Shown here piece by piece: positions 39,569-48,013 of a stretch of 64,000 nucleotides of DNA (the stretch's first letter is position 1; the number at the start of each line of letters is the position of its first letter). The notes beneath the pieces were generated by a model. That model was given only the letters and a program-made list of their open reading frames with translations, was not told the origin of the DNA and did not search any database. The stretch comes from an uncultured Alphaproteobacteria bacterium. Lineage in GTDB: Bacteria; Pseudomonadota; Alphaproteobacteria; HIMB59; GCA-002718135. The stretch is from positions 132,515 through 196,514 of the forward strand of contig CABXWB010000002.1 in NCBI GenBank assembly GCA_902515745.1. The letters run 5' to 3'. The position numbers were made by a program, and so were the translations under genes.

Positions 39569-40257
39569 TTAATCGATCTATTATTTAATAAATATACAAG
39601 AGAGTAAATAATTATTGTTATTGATATTAAAACTAAACCTAATGCCATAGCGTATTCTAAATTTCCCATTCTAGTTTCTAACGATATAGCAGTAGTCATT
39701 ACTCGTGTATAATGATCAATATTGCCACCCACAATCATAACTGCACCAACTTCTGAAATTGCTCTTCCAAAAGCAGATAATAATGTTGTTATTAATAAAA
39801 AATAACTATGGTTAAATAAAAGTTTTACAGAGCCCCAAAAAGGAATATTTAAGGATCTTATCTGATCTTTAAATTCAAACCAATTTTTAGAAAATATCTC
39901 GTGAGATAATGAAGCAATTATTGGAAAAATTATTATAGTTTGAGCAATAATCATCGCAGAGGGTGTGTATAGAAGCTGTAAGATACCTAAAGGTCCACCT
40001 GATGCAAAAATAAAATAAACAATTAAACCAACTACAACTGGAGGAATTCCCATCAATGAGTTTATAATTATTAAAATAATTTTTTTGAAATAAAAATTAT
40101 AAATTGCAAAATAATAACCTACTATAAATCCTAATAATGATGCAATAATTAGGGCAGTAAAACTTACAAATAATGATAAAAGTATAATGTTCCAAAGTTC
40201 ATTATCTAAAGTAATAATTAATAGTATGGAATTTGTGAAAATTTCTAATATGTTCAT
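39565..40257 (-). CDS. tupB: ABC transporter permease, tungstate/molybdate type (TupB-like)
   Basis: Inner-membrane permease of 230 aa with about five helices and the binding-protein-dependent transport loop (GRAISEVGAVMIVGGNI). The family with this loop and length moves tungstate or related oxyanions. The head position in an operon with mobB and moeA, next to fdhD, supports a molybdate or tungstate role. Which metal cannot be read from a permease alone. No ATPase or binding protein lies beside it or elsewhere in the window, which is unusual. The gap to the divergent fdhD is only 26 bp. Confidence 0.8.
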   Translation of the reverse strand: MNILEIFTNSILLIITLDNELWNIILLSLFVSFTALIIASLLGFIVGYYFAIYNFYFKKIILIIINSLMGIPPVVVGLIVYFIFASGGPLGILQLLYTPSAMIIAQTIIIFPIIASLSHEIFSKNWFEFKDQIRSLNIPFWGSVKLLFNHSYFLLITTLLSAFGRAISEVGAVMIVGGNIDHYTRVMTTAISLETRMGNLEYAMALGLVLISITIIIYSLVYLLNNRSIK

Positions 40258-40283
40258 TTAAATTATTAGTTTAATTACAACAT

Positions 40284-41102
40284 ATGGCAAAAAAAGAGAA
40301 ATATTTAGTCTCACCTGATATTAATAATAAATCCTTAATTACAAAACTAAATGGTTTTGATGAGAAAGGGAATAAAATAATTTCTAAAGTTATTAATGAA
40401 AAAGCTCTTACAATTTTTCTTAATAATCAAGAGATAGTAACGCTAATGTCTATTAGTGATCATCCAAAATATCTTGCTGTTGGGTATTTATTAAATCAAA
40501 ATATGCTTAAAAAAAATGACATAATTACAAAAGTTGAAATTGATAAAGATTTAGGTGTGGTTGTTGTACGAACAAAACGTAAAACAAATTATGAAAATAA
40601 ATTAAGAAAGAAAATAACAACTAGTGGTTGTGCAATAGGTACGGTATTTGGGGATATCTATGCAGAAATTAAAAAATCTAAATTAAAATCCAAAAAGAAA
40701 ATTAAACATAAATGGATTTATGAAATTTCAAAAAAAATTACATTAACACCGAGCTTATATTTAGAAACAGGAGCAATACATGGTTGTGCCATTATTCATA
40801 ATAATAAACCATTGATTTATATGGAAGATGTTGGGAGACATAATGCTGTAGATAAAATTGCTGGTTTTATGTTTTTAAAAAAAATTAGCTCTTCAAATAA
40901 AATCTTTTACACCACAGGAAGACTAACTAGTGAAATGGTTATTAAAACTATAAAAATGGGTATTCCAATATTAATTTCTAGATCAGGATTTACAGCATGG
41001 GGTGTAGAGCTGGCGAGAGGCTCAAATTTAACACTTATTGGACGAGCAAAAGGAAAAAAATATTTAGCACTTTCTGGGGAACATAGAATTGATCATAAAT
41101 AA
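40284..41102 (+). CDS. fdhD: formate dehydrogenase accessory sulfurtransferase FdhD
   Basis: FdhD hands a sulfur ligand from a cysteine desulfurase to the metal of formate dehydrogenase and is needed for activity. The family block GAIHGCAIIHNN followed by EDVGRHNAVDKIAG is intact, as is GRLTSEMVIK near the C-terminus. The mobile cysteine loop reads TTSGCAIGT, with C116 but no second cysteine of the CxxC found in E. coli FdhD. Length of 272 aa is normal. It overlaps mobA by 14 bp. Confidence 0.92.
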   Translation: MAKKEKYLVSPDINNKSLITKLNGFDEKGNKIISKVINEKALTIFLNNQEIVTLMSISDHPKYLAVGYLLNQNMLKKNDIITKVEIDKDLGVVVVRTKRKTNYENKLRKKITTSGCAIGTVFGDIYAEIKKSKLKSKKKIKHKWIYEISKKITLTPSLYLETGAIHGCAIIHNNKPLIYMEDVGRHNAVDKIAGFMFLKKISSSNKIFYTTGRLTSEMVIKTIKMGIPILISRSGFTAWGVELARGSNLTLIGRAKGKKYLALSGEHRIDHK

Positions 41103-41691
41103 GAAAAAAATTTTGTTTGCCATACTTGCTGGAGGTCAGTCAAAAAGATTTGGAGGTGGATTTAAAGCTTTTGCTAAAATAAATGGTATTACAATCTTAG
41201 ACAAAATAATAAACAAGCTCAAAAAATATAATAATGAAATAATAATAAATGCTAATGATTTAAAAAGTTTTAAGAAAATTGATTACCCAATAATTCAGGA
41301 TAGATTCAAAGGTTTTGTAGGACCTTTAGCAGGGATTCACACATCTATGATGTGGACTAAAGAAAATTATACAAACAAAGAATGGGTTTTTACTGTTCCA
41401 AGTGATACCCCATTTTTACCTGATAATCTTTTAGATAAGTTTTTAGAGGAATCTGATGAAAATATAAAAATATTGATTGCACGATCAAATAGTAGACATC
41501 ATCCTGTAATAGCAATGTGGCATATATCTTTAATAACTAGTTTAGAAAATGAATTAAAATTAAAAAATAGTAAAATTATGTTTTGGGTTAAAAAACACAA
41601 ATATAAATTTGTTGAATTCGACAAAAGCCAGGAAAAGAATTTTTTCAATATTAATACTCAAGAAGAATGGAATACTGCAAAAAATATCTAA
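41089..41691 (+). CDS. mobA: molybdenum cofactor guanylyltransferase MobA
   Basis: MobA adds GMP to the pterin cofactor, giving the MGD form used by formate dehydrogenase. The nucleotide-binding motif ILAGGQSKRFGGGFKAF is at about 11-27. GFVGPLAGIHTSM and VPSDTPFLPDNL are the metal and pterin regions. Length of 200 aa is normal. The start is a TTG at 41089 inside fdhD; no ATG is available before the motif, so overlap with fdhD is required. Confidence 0.93.
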   Translation: MIINKKKILFAILAGGQSKRFGGGFKAFAKINGITILDKIINKLKKYNNEIIINANDLKSFKKIDYPIIQDRFKGFVGPLAGIHTSMMWTKENYTNKEWVFTVPSDTPFLPDNLLDKFLEESDENIKILIARSNSRHHPVIAMWHISLITSLENELKLKNSKIMFWVKKHKYKFVEFDKSQEKNFFNINTQEEWNTAKNI

Positions 41692-41742
41692 CGTTAATAT
41701 AAATATGTAAAAAATATTTTTTTTGTATAAAGAATATTCTAA

Positions 41743-42837
41743 ATGGTAAGTGCAATATATAAATTATTCCCAGGAATTATCTTTTGTTTTGTAATTGCTT
41801 ATTCAGCCATATACCTAAGTGATTTTATTGGAAAAGAAATTTTAAATTTAAAAAAAAGTCCAATATCACCAATAATGCTATCAATAATATTTGGTCTTTT
41901 GATTGGAAATATATTTCATATTAATAATTTTTTATTAGAAGGAATTAAGTTCTCTTTAAAATTTATTCTAAGATTAGGAATAATATGTCTTGGTATTAGA
42001 CTAGGACTTTTAGATATTTTTAAAGTTGGAATAGTTGGAATACCACTAATTGTTGCTTGTATTATTATATCAATCTTGGTTGTAAATTATTTATGCAAGT
42101 TATTAAATGTTTCTTCAAAAATGGGATCATTAATTGCAGTTGGAACAAGTATTTGTGGAGCATCCGCAATTGTAGCAACTAGTCCTGCAATTAATGCTGA
42201 TAAAGAGGAGGTTGCTTATGCCATAGCAAATATTACAATATTTGGAATAATTGCAATGTTCCTCTATCCATTTATGGCATATTATCTTTTCAGTGGAGAT
42301 GAGTTAGCATCAGGATTATTTCTTGGAACTTCAATACATGAAACAGCTCAAGTTGCTGGTGCTGGATTAATATATGCAGAACAATTCAATTCACCAAAAA
42401 CTATGGATATAGCAACAATTACAAAATTAGTAAGAAATGTCAGTATGATAATTGTCATTCCTACAATAAGCTATATGTATCTAAGAAATAATATTGGTGT
42501 AAACAATAGCAAACCATCATTAATATCTATGTTTCCAATTTTCATAATTGGTTTTATTCTTATGGGTCTTATAAGATCAATTGGAGATTATGGAATTCAA
42601 AATAGTAATTTAGCTTTTGAAATATTAACAAACAATAACTGGCAATTAATCATCAATATTATCAAATCTATCGCTGAGTATTCTTTAGCAATAGCAATGG
42701 CTGCTGTTGGCATAAGTACAAATTTAGTTTCTTTAAAAAGCTTAGGCATAAGACCATTTTATGTTGGTTTTTCTGCTGCTTGTTGTGTTGGAATTGTAAG
42801 TTATATCGGAATCATAGTACTAAATAATTTTATATAA
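41743..42837 (+). CDS. yeiH: YeiH-family putative sulfur-oxyanion exporter
   Basis: Polytopic membrane protein of 364 aa with about ten hydrophobic segments. Family motifs are FGLLIGNIF, LRLGIICLGIRLGLLDI and SICGASAIVATSPAI, the last in a re-entrant loop that marks the UPF0324/YeiH family. Annotation as a sulfate exporter is traditional and not proven. It follows mobA by 51 bp and is followed by a TauE-family gene, so a shared role in handling sulfur anions is plausible. Confidence 0.85.
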   Translation: MVSAIYKLFPGIIFCFVIAYSAIYLSDFIGKEILNLKKSPISPIMLSIIFGLLIGNIFHINNFLLEGIKFSLKFILRLGIICLGIRLGLLDIFKVGIVGIPLIVACIIISILVVNYLCKLLNVSSKMGSLIAVGTSICGASAIVATSPAINADKEEVAYAIANITIFGIIAMFLYPFMAYYLFSGDELASGLFLGTSIHETAQVAGAGLIYAEQFNSPKTMDIATITKLVRNVSMIIVIPTISYMYLRNNIGVNNSKPSLISMFPIFIIGFILMGLIRSIGDYGIQNSNLAFEILTNNNWQLIINIIKSIAEYSLAIAMAAVGISTNLVSLKSLGIRPFYVGFSAACCVGIVSYIGIIVLNNFI

Positions 42838-42901
42838 TTTTCTAAAATAAATATAATTTGTACTTATTAAGTAATAATTATATAAAATTTATAAAAAAAA
42901 C

Positions 42902-43816
42902 ATGTCAATTTACCTTCCAATAGCTGAAATGAACGTCAATATTTTTCTCATTATCTTTATTGGTATGAGTATAGGAATACTGTCAGGAATTTTTGGTGTT
43001 GGAGGTGGATTTTTAATGACACCACTATTAATTTTTTTAGGCATACCTCCAGTTGTAGCTGTTGGTTCTGAAGCTCCACACGTTTTAGCAACTTCAGTAT
43101 CAGGTTTTATTGCTCACTGGAGAAAAAGAAATGTTGATATAAAGATGGGTATATTCCTTTTAATAGGAGGTTTAATTGGGTCCACTGTTGGTGTAAATAT
43201 TTTCAGTTATCTAAAAAACTTTGGTCAAATAGATTTAGTTATTCAGTTATTATTTCTTTTCTTTTTAGGTTTTATTGGTTTTAGTATGGCTTTTGAAAGC
43301 GCAAGAACCACAATAAAACAATATAGAGCAAGAAACACTAAAAGAACAAAACTGCATCAACATTCTTGGTTTCACGGACTTCCATTCAAAGTTCGATTTC
43401 ATAGATCAAAACTTTATATAAGTGCGATACCGGCTGTACTGATAGGGTTCGCAGTTGGAGTAATGTCCGCAATGATGGGAGTTGGAGGAGGATTTATAAT
43501 GATACCTGCAATGGTATACATACTTGGAATGCCAACAAGTATAGTAGTTGGGACATCTTTATTTCAAATCATTTTTGTTACCGCTAATGCAACATTCTTT
43601 CAATCCTACATAAATTATAATGTAGATATTGTGCTGTCTGCACTAATGATATTTGGAGGAGTAATTGGTGCGCAAATTGGTGTAATTTTTGGGTCTAAAT
43701 TAAAAGCAGAATATTTGAGAGGTATTTTGGCTATATTAGTACTGGGTGTCTGTGGTAAAATTTTCACAGATCTAGTTTTAAGGCCAAATGATTTATTTTC
43801 ATTGGTAATGATATGA
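42902..43816 (+). CDS. TauE/SafE-family sulfite/sulfur-anion exporter
   Basis: Membrane protein of 304 aa in two homologous halves: SGIFGVGGGFLMTPLL (28-43) is repeated as SAMMGVGGGFIMIPAM (189-204), the TauE signature. Members export sulfite, sulfoacetate or related organosulfur anions. A basic, histidine-containing cytosolic insert lies at about 135-172 between the halves. It overlaps the next gene by 4 bp (ATGA) and heads a four-gene run ending in a universal stress protein. Confidence 0.88.
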   Translation: MSIYLPIAEMNVNIFLIIFIGMSIGILSGIFGVGGGFLMTPLLIFLGIPPVVAVGSEAPHVLATSVSGFIAHWRKRNVDIKMGIFLLIGGLIGSTVGVNIFSYLKNFGQIDLVIQLLFLFFLGFIGFSMAFESARTTIKQYRARNTKRTKLHQHSWFHGLPFKVRFHRSKLYISAIPAVLIGFAVGVMSAMMGVGGGFIMIPAMVYILGMPTSIVVGTSLFQIIFVTANATFFQSYINYNVDIVLSALMIFGGVIGAQIGVIFGSKLKAEYLRGILAILVLGVCGKIFTDLVLRPNDLFSLVMI

Positions 43817-44220
43817 TATCAATATTTAATTTTTCAATAAATTTATTGATCGTAGTTTGTCTCTTCATATACTTTATTTTTACAACTATTGATTTTAATC
43901 TAAAAAATATTGAATATTTTTTAATTCTAATAATTATTATAAATTCATTTAACAAAATATATATTTGGTCAAATTTCAGAGTATTTATTAAAAAAGATCT
44001 TAATAAAATATTTAAAGATATATTATTTAATGATTCATTTACAAAACTAAGTATTATTATTTTATCCACTGTAATTCCAATTTACATGCTTATGCAAAAA
44101 GATATGTTAGTGGTTGATATATTGATTGAGAAAGCATCTTTGTTATTAGTATCAATTTTTGCATTAATTGGATTTTATTTAGAATTTTATATTTTAGAAG
44201 TGACAAAAATAGATGATTAA
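43813..44220 (+). CDS. unrecognised small membrane protein between TauE and TIGR02186-like
   Basis: A protein of 135 aa with four hydrophobic segments (about 5-25, 34-48, 78-95, 108-128) and a basic middle (FIKKDLNKIFKD). I do not recognise a family. Its start overlaps the TauE stop as ATGA and its end overlaps the next start by 8 bp, so translation looks coupled on both sides. That arrangement argues for a real gene working with its neighbours. Base composition is like theirs. Function unknown. Confidence 0.75.
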   Translation: MISIFNFSINLLIVVCLFIYFIFTTIDFNLKNIEYFLILIIIINSFNKIYIWSNFRVFIKKDLNKIFKDILFNDSFTKLSIIILSTVIPIYMLMQKDMLVVDILIEKASLLLVSIFALIGFYLEFYILEVTKIDD

Positions 44221-44977
44221 AAATTTATATATAAAGTTTGCTTTTAATTTAACAATTTTATTGACTATAATTTTTTTTTATAACTTTCTTCATGCTGAAG
44301 AAATTTACTTTGACTTATCTGAAGATAGTATTGAACTAAAAACAGATTTTAATGGAAAAGAAATTATTATTTTTGGATTACTAAAAAATGATCATGAAAC
44401 ACTTTTGACAATAAAAGGTCCACCGTCAAAAATGAGAATACAAAAAAAAGAGAGGTATTTTGGAATATGGATAAATAACCAGTACGTTACTTATAGTAAC
44501 ATTCCATCTTTATTCTTTTTATCCTCATCAAAAGAAATTAACGAAATCTTGCCTGAATCGATATTAATTAATGAGGATCTTAGTTTTGAAAAAATTTTAA
44601 ATAATAAGACTTTTAATCAAAATTTTATTTTCAAAAATGATCAAAAAAATTGGAATGAAAATTTTGTTAGAATTAAAAAAGAACAATCATTTTATAAAAG
44701 TTTTGAAATGAAAAAGATCAAAGATAAATTATTTCAAACTAGCGTTTTTTTTCCAACAAATACAATACCGGGGATTTATAATGTTGATATTTACTATATA
44801 AGAAATAATACAATTATGAGTACTGATCAAAAAAATATAGTTATAAAAAAAACGGGTATAGGAAGTCAAATATTTGACTTTGCTAATGAAAATGCAGCTA
44901 CCTACGGAGTGTTTGTAATTATCTTTTCAATAGTTTCAGGTTTTATTGCTGCTGCTTTATTTAGGAGAAGTAAATGA
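44213..44977 (+). CDS. TIGR02186-like conserved membrane-anchored periplasmic protein
   Basis: Predicted export signal at the N-terminus (hydrophobic core about 10-25, cleavage likely after A28), a beta-rich soluble domain, and one C-terminal membrane helix (about 231-247) ending in RRSK. This layout and the phrases DLSEDSIELKTDFNGKEI and FFLSSSKEI match what I recall as the TIGR02186 family, found beside TauE genes in alphaproteobacteria. The biochemical role is unknown. It overlaps the stress-protein gene by 4 bp. Confidence 0.75.
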   Translation: MIKNLYIKFAFNLTILLTIIFFYNFLHAEEIYFDLSEDSIELKTDFNGKEIIIFGLLKNDHETLLTIKGPPSKMRIQKKERYFGIWINNQYVTYSNIPSLFFLSSSKEINEILPESILINEDLSFEKILNNKTFNQNFIFKNDQKNWNENFVRIKKEQSFYKSFEMKKIKDKLFQTSVFFPTNTIPGIYNVDIYYIRNNTIMSTDQKNIVIKKTGIGSQIFDFANENAATYGVFVIIFSIVSGFIAAALFRRSK

Positions 44978-45447
44978 GTGATGATAGATATATTCTAGTT
45001 GTTGCAGATAAATCAGAAGAAATGAATACAGCTCTTGAATATGCTTGCGCAAGATCAAAAAAAACGGGAAGAAAAATTATAATTGCAACATTCATAGAGC
45101 CTTTGGATGTTCTAACAACCAAGGGTGTTACTGATATTATGAAAGAGGAAGCTAGAGAAGAAGCAGAAACAATTCTTAAAAAAGCCGCCTCATTTGTCCA
45201 AGAAAGAACAGGTGACTATCCTGCTCTCTCTTTAAGAGAGGGGGATACTATATCTGAATTAAAACAATTATTAGATGAGGAAAAAAATATTAATGTTCTT
45301 GTTTTAGCTGCCAATACTGATCCGAATAATAAAAACCCTGGTCCAATAATAACTTCTCTGGTGAGTAATGAAATAACAAACCTAAGAATACCAATAATGA
45401 TTGTGCCTGGAAATTTATCATTTGAACATATTGCACAAATAACTTAA
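44974..45447 (+). CDS. universal stress protein (UspA family)
   Basis: Cytosolic USP-fold protein of 157 aa. ILVVADKSEEMNTALEYAC at the N-terminus and IPIMIVPGNL at the C-terminus frame the Rossmann-like fold. The ATP-binding consensus G-2X-G-9X-G-S/T is not clear (NPGPIITSL instead), so nucleotide binding is doubtful. It overlaps the TIGR02186-like gene by 4 bp, suggesting a regulatory or sensing role for the exporter group. This link is inferred from position. Confidence 0.88.
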   Translation: MSDDRYILVVADKSEEMNTALEYACARSKKTGRKIIIATFIEPLDVLTTKGVTDIMKEEAREEAETILKKAASFVQERTGDYPALSLREGDTISELKQLLDEEKNINVLVLAANTDPNNKNPGPIITSLVSNEITNLRIPIMIVPGNLSFEHIAQIT

Positions 45448-45452
45448 AAAAA

Positions 45453-46088
45453 ATGTCAAAAGAGATAGCTAAAATATTAGTAGATATAAAGTCTATTAAT
45501 TTTTCATTTGATAAACATTTTACTCTTACTTCAGGCTTGGCTAGTCCTGTTTATGTTGATTGTAGAAAAATTATTTCTTTTACAAAAGAAAGAAATTTTA
45601 TAATTGATAAAGCCATAGATTATTTAACTAAAAATAATATTGAGACAGAAATTATTGCTGGTGGAGAAACCGCAGGAATTCCCTATGCTGCTTTTATTTC
45701 CCAAAAATTGGATAAACATATGATTTACATTAGAAAAAAAACAAAAGGTTTTGGAAAAAACAATCAAATTGAAGGTGAATTTGAAAATAACCAAAAAGCT
45801 CTTTTAGTTGAAGATCTAGCTACTGATGGAGGTAGTAAAATTATTTTTATTAACGCAATGCGTGAAGCTGGATTAAAAGTTAAAGATATATTTGTAATAT
45901 TTTATTATGATATTTTTAATTTTAAAGAATCAGAATTATTTAAATTAAATGTAAATATGCACTCACTGTGTACTTGGAAAGATGTAATAAATTATATTGA
46001 AAGTGAAAAAATATATTCTGAGGAAGAGGTTTCAAACTTAAAAGAATTTTTAAAAGACCCTGAAAAATGGAGAAGTAAGTATGCGTGA
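45453..46088 (+). CDS. pyrE: orotate phosphoribosyltransferase
   Basis: PyrE joins orotate to PRPP in pyrimidine synthesis. FTLTSGLASPVYVDCRKI is the N-terminal block, IIAGGETAGIPYAAF binds substrate, and the PRPP loop reads LLVEDLATDGGSKI. A catalytic basic loop RKKTKGFGKNN is present. Length of 211 aa is normal. It overlaps the following nucleotidyltransferase gene by 8 bp. Confidence 0.95.
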   Translation: MSKEIAKILVDIKSINFSFDKHFTLTSGLASPVYVDCRKIISFTKERNFIIDKAIDYLTKNNIETEIIAGGETAGIPYAAFISQKLDKHMIYIRKKTKGFGKNNQIEGEFENNQKALLVEDLATDGGSKIIFINAMREAGLKVKDIFVIFYYDIFNFKESELFKLNVNMHSLCTWKDVINYIESEKIYSEEEVSNLKEFLKDPEKWRSKYA

Positions 46089-46515
46089 AATAGTTGTTGT
46101 CAGCGGAGGTTTTGATCCAATTCACAGTGGTCATATAAAATTAATTAAAGAAGCTTCTAAACATGGTGAAGTTGTAGTTTTACTAAATTCTGATTTATGG
46201 CTTCAAAAAAAGAAGGGTAAGGAATTTCTTCCTTTTATTGAAAGAACTATAATTATGAATGAGTTAAAAAATGTTATTGATGTTATAGAATTTGATGACG
46301 GAGATAAGACGTGCATCGATGGTCTTAAAAAAGTAAAAAATAAATATCCAAAATCAATTATTAAATTTGCAAATGGAGGTGATAGAAATAATAGTACAAC
46401 ACCAGAATCAATATTCTGTGAAAAAAATAATATACTGTTACTTTGGGGTATAGGTGGTGAGAATAAATCAAATTCTAGTTCATGGATTTTACAAAAATGG
46501 AAAGAAGATAATTAA
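46081..46515 (+). CDS. HxGH nucleotidyltransferase (cytidylyltransferase-like), substrate unknown
   Basis: A 144 aa Rossmann-fold nucleotidyltransferase. GGFDPIHSGHIKLIKEA (9-25) has the HxGH motif at 15-18. FANGGDRNN fits the middle of the family, and NSSSWILQKW stands where the ISSTxI motif usually lies. It resembles the RfaE2/HldE C-terminal type and glycerol-3-phosphate cytidylyltransferases, but no sugar or lipid genes are near to fix the substrate. Coupled with pyrE by an 8 bp overlap. Confidence 0.8.
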   Translation: MREIVVVSGGFDPIHSGHIKLIKEASKHGEVVVLLNSDLWLQKKKGKEFLPFIERTIIMNELKNVIDVIEFDDGDKTCIDGLKKVKNKYPKSIIKFANGGDRNNSTTPESIFCEKNNILLLWGIGGENKSNSSSWILQKWKEDN

Positions 46516-47117
46516 GGATATAATTTTCTTGTAACCCAACCATCATTTTCCATACGAAATTCGAGTCTGTCATGCAATCTGAATGGCATATCTTGCCAAA
46601 ATTCAATTAATACAGGCGCTACTAAGTAACCATTCCAATGTGTAGGTCTTGGCACATCATTATCTGAAAATTTTTTTTCAAACTCTTTTACTCTTTTAGT
46701 TAATGTCGATCTATCATCTAGTTCTTCTGACTGTAATGAAGCCCAAGCTCCTATTCTACTTCCTAGTGGCCTTGAATTATAATATTCATCAGCTTCAGCG
46801 TTTGAAATTTGTGAAACATTACCTTCTATTCTTATTTGTCTTTGAAGTGTTTTCCAATGAAAATTTAAAGCTACACTATCGTTGTTTTTAATTGCTCTAC
46901 CTTTTTTACTATTTGAATTTGTGTAAAAAACAAAACCTTTATCATCATATGATTTAAGTAAAACAATTCGTGAGCTGGGTTTGCCTTCAGAAGATATAGT
47001 AGCAAGGTTCATAGCATTTGGATCATTGATTTCACTTTTCTTTGCCTCTTCAAACCAATGTTGAAAAAGTTCAATTGGTTTTTTATCAGAATTTATTAAT
47101 TTTTGATTTGATTGCAT
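46512..47117 (-). CDS. pdxH: pyridoxamine 5'-phosphate oxidase
   Basis: FMN enzyme that makes pyridoxal phosphate. ATISSEGKPSSRIVLLKSYD and FYTNSNSKKGRAI hold FMN-binding residues, and the C-terminal HDRLEF...RLYP-type end is canonical. Length of 201 aa is normal. It is convergent with the nucleotidyltransferase (4 bp overlap) and divergent from fabI with 68 bp between. Confidence 0.95.
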   Translation of the reverse strand: MQSNQKLINSDKKPIELFQHWFEEAKKSEINDPNAMNLATISSEGKPSSRIVLLKSYDDKGFVFYTNSNSKKGRAIKNNDSVALNFHWKTLQRQIRIEGNVSQISNAEADEYYNSRPLGSRIGAWASLQSEELDDRSTLTKRVKEFEKKFSDNDVPRPTHWNGYLVAPVLIEFWQDMPFRLHDRLEFRMENDGWVTRKLYP

Positions 47118-47185
47118 ATTATAGATATGAATATTATTTTATAAGTATATATATCTATATTTATAAAAAAACACTGATTTACAAT

Positions 47186-48013
47186 ATGTTGATGCAAAAT
47201 AAAAAAGGTCTGATTATGGGAGTGGCAAATGATAGATCTATTGCCTGGGGTATTGCAAAAAAATTAGCAGAACAGGGAGCAGAAATTGCACTTACTTATC
47301 AAGGAGAAGCTCTTAAAAAAAGAGTTCAGCCACTTGCAGAAGAAATAGGGTCTAACACTATTATTCCTTGTGATGTTTCAGACTCACAAAGTATGAATAA
47401 TGTTTTTGAAACACTTAAAAATAAATGGAGTAAATTAGATTTTCTTGTTCATGGAATTGGTTTTTCTAACAAAGATGAATTAAGAGGTAAATATTACAAT
47501 ACATCTTCTGATAATTTTAAACAAACTATGCATATATCATGTTATTCTTTTACAGAGGCTTGTAGGCTAGCAGAACCTTTAATGAATAATGGTGGATCAA
47601 TTTTAACTTTAACATATTATGGCTCTGAACAAGTTATGCCTCATTATAATGTTATGGGAGTTGCAAAAGCAGCTTTAGAGGCAAGTGTTAGATATTTAGC
47701 AGTTGATTTGGGAGAAAAAAATATAAGAGTTAATGCCATTAGTGCTGGCCCAATTAAAACTTTAGCAGCATCAGGAATAGGTGATTTTAGATTTATTCTA
47801 AAATGGAACGAGCTTAATGCTCCACTTAAAAGAAATGTAAATCAGCAAGATGTTGGAAATTCTGCTTTGTATCTCTTAAGCGATCTTGGAAGTGCCGTTA
47901 CTGGTGAAATACAACATGTCGATTGTGGCTATCATACTGTAGGAATGGTTGCAGTTGATGAGAGTGAAAGTGTATCAGAATTATTAGGTGAATTTACAAA
48001 TTCTAAAAAATGA
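47186..48013 (+). CDS. fabI: enoyl-[ACP] reductase (NADH) FabI
   Basis: FabI does the last reduction of each fatty acid elongation cycle. [21 protein letters not shown] binds NADH and HYNVMGVAK gives the Y-x6-K catalytic pair. I start it at ATG 47186 (a second ATG is at 47192). The frame is open to 47042, but that upstream part overlaps pdxH and is low-complexity. Length becomes 275 aa. No Shine-Dalgarno is obvious. It overlaps aroC by 4 bp. Confidence 0.95.
   Translation: MLMQNKKGLIMGVANDRSIAWGIAKKLAEQGAEIALTYQGEALKKRVQPLAEEIGSNTIIPCDVSDSQSMNNVFETLKNKWSKLDFLVHGIGFSNKDELRGKYYNTSSDNFKQTMHISCYSFTEACRLAEPLMNNGGSILTLTYYGSEQVMPHYNVMGVAKAALEASVRYLAVDLGEKNIRVNAISAGPIKTLAASGIGDFRFILKWNELNAPLKRNVNQQDVGNSALYLLSDLGSAVTGEIQHVDCGYHTVGMVAVDESESVSELLGEFTNSKK

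Noticed and set aside
43764-44069. 101 aa frame on the minus strand
   Set aside because: Antisense to the end of the TauE gene and the small membrane protein gene; no signal, no family, and the plus strand frames are coupled and in operon.
47130-47165. AT-rich alternating tract before fabI as a repeat element
   Set aside because: Short and imperfect; more likely promoter-region DNA in an AT-rich genome.
47042-47185. N-terminal extension of fabI of 48 residues
   Set aside because: Overlaps pdxH, is rich in Tyr/Ile repeats from AT-rich DNA and lacks similarity to FabI; the core begins at 47186.
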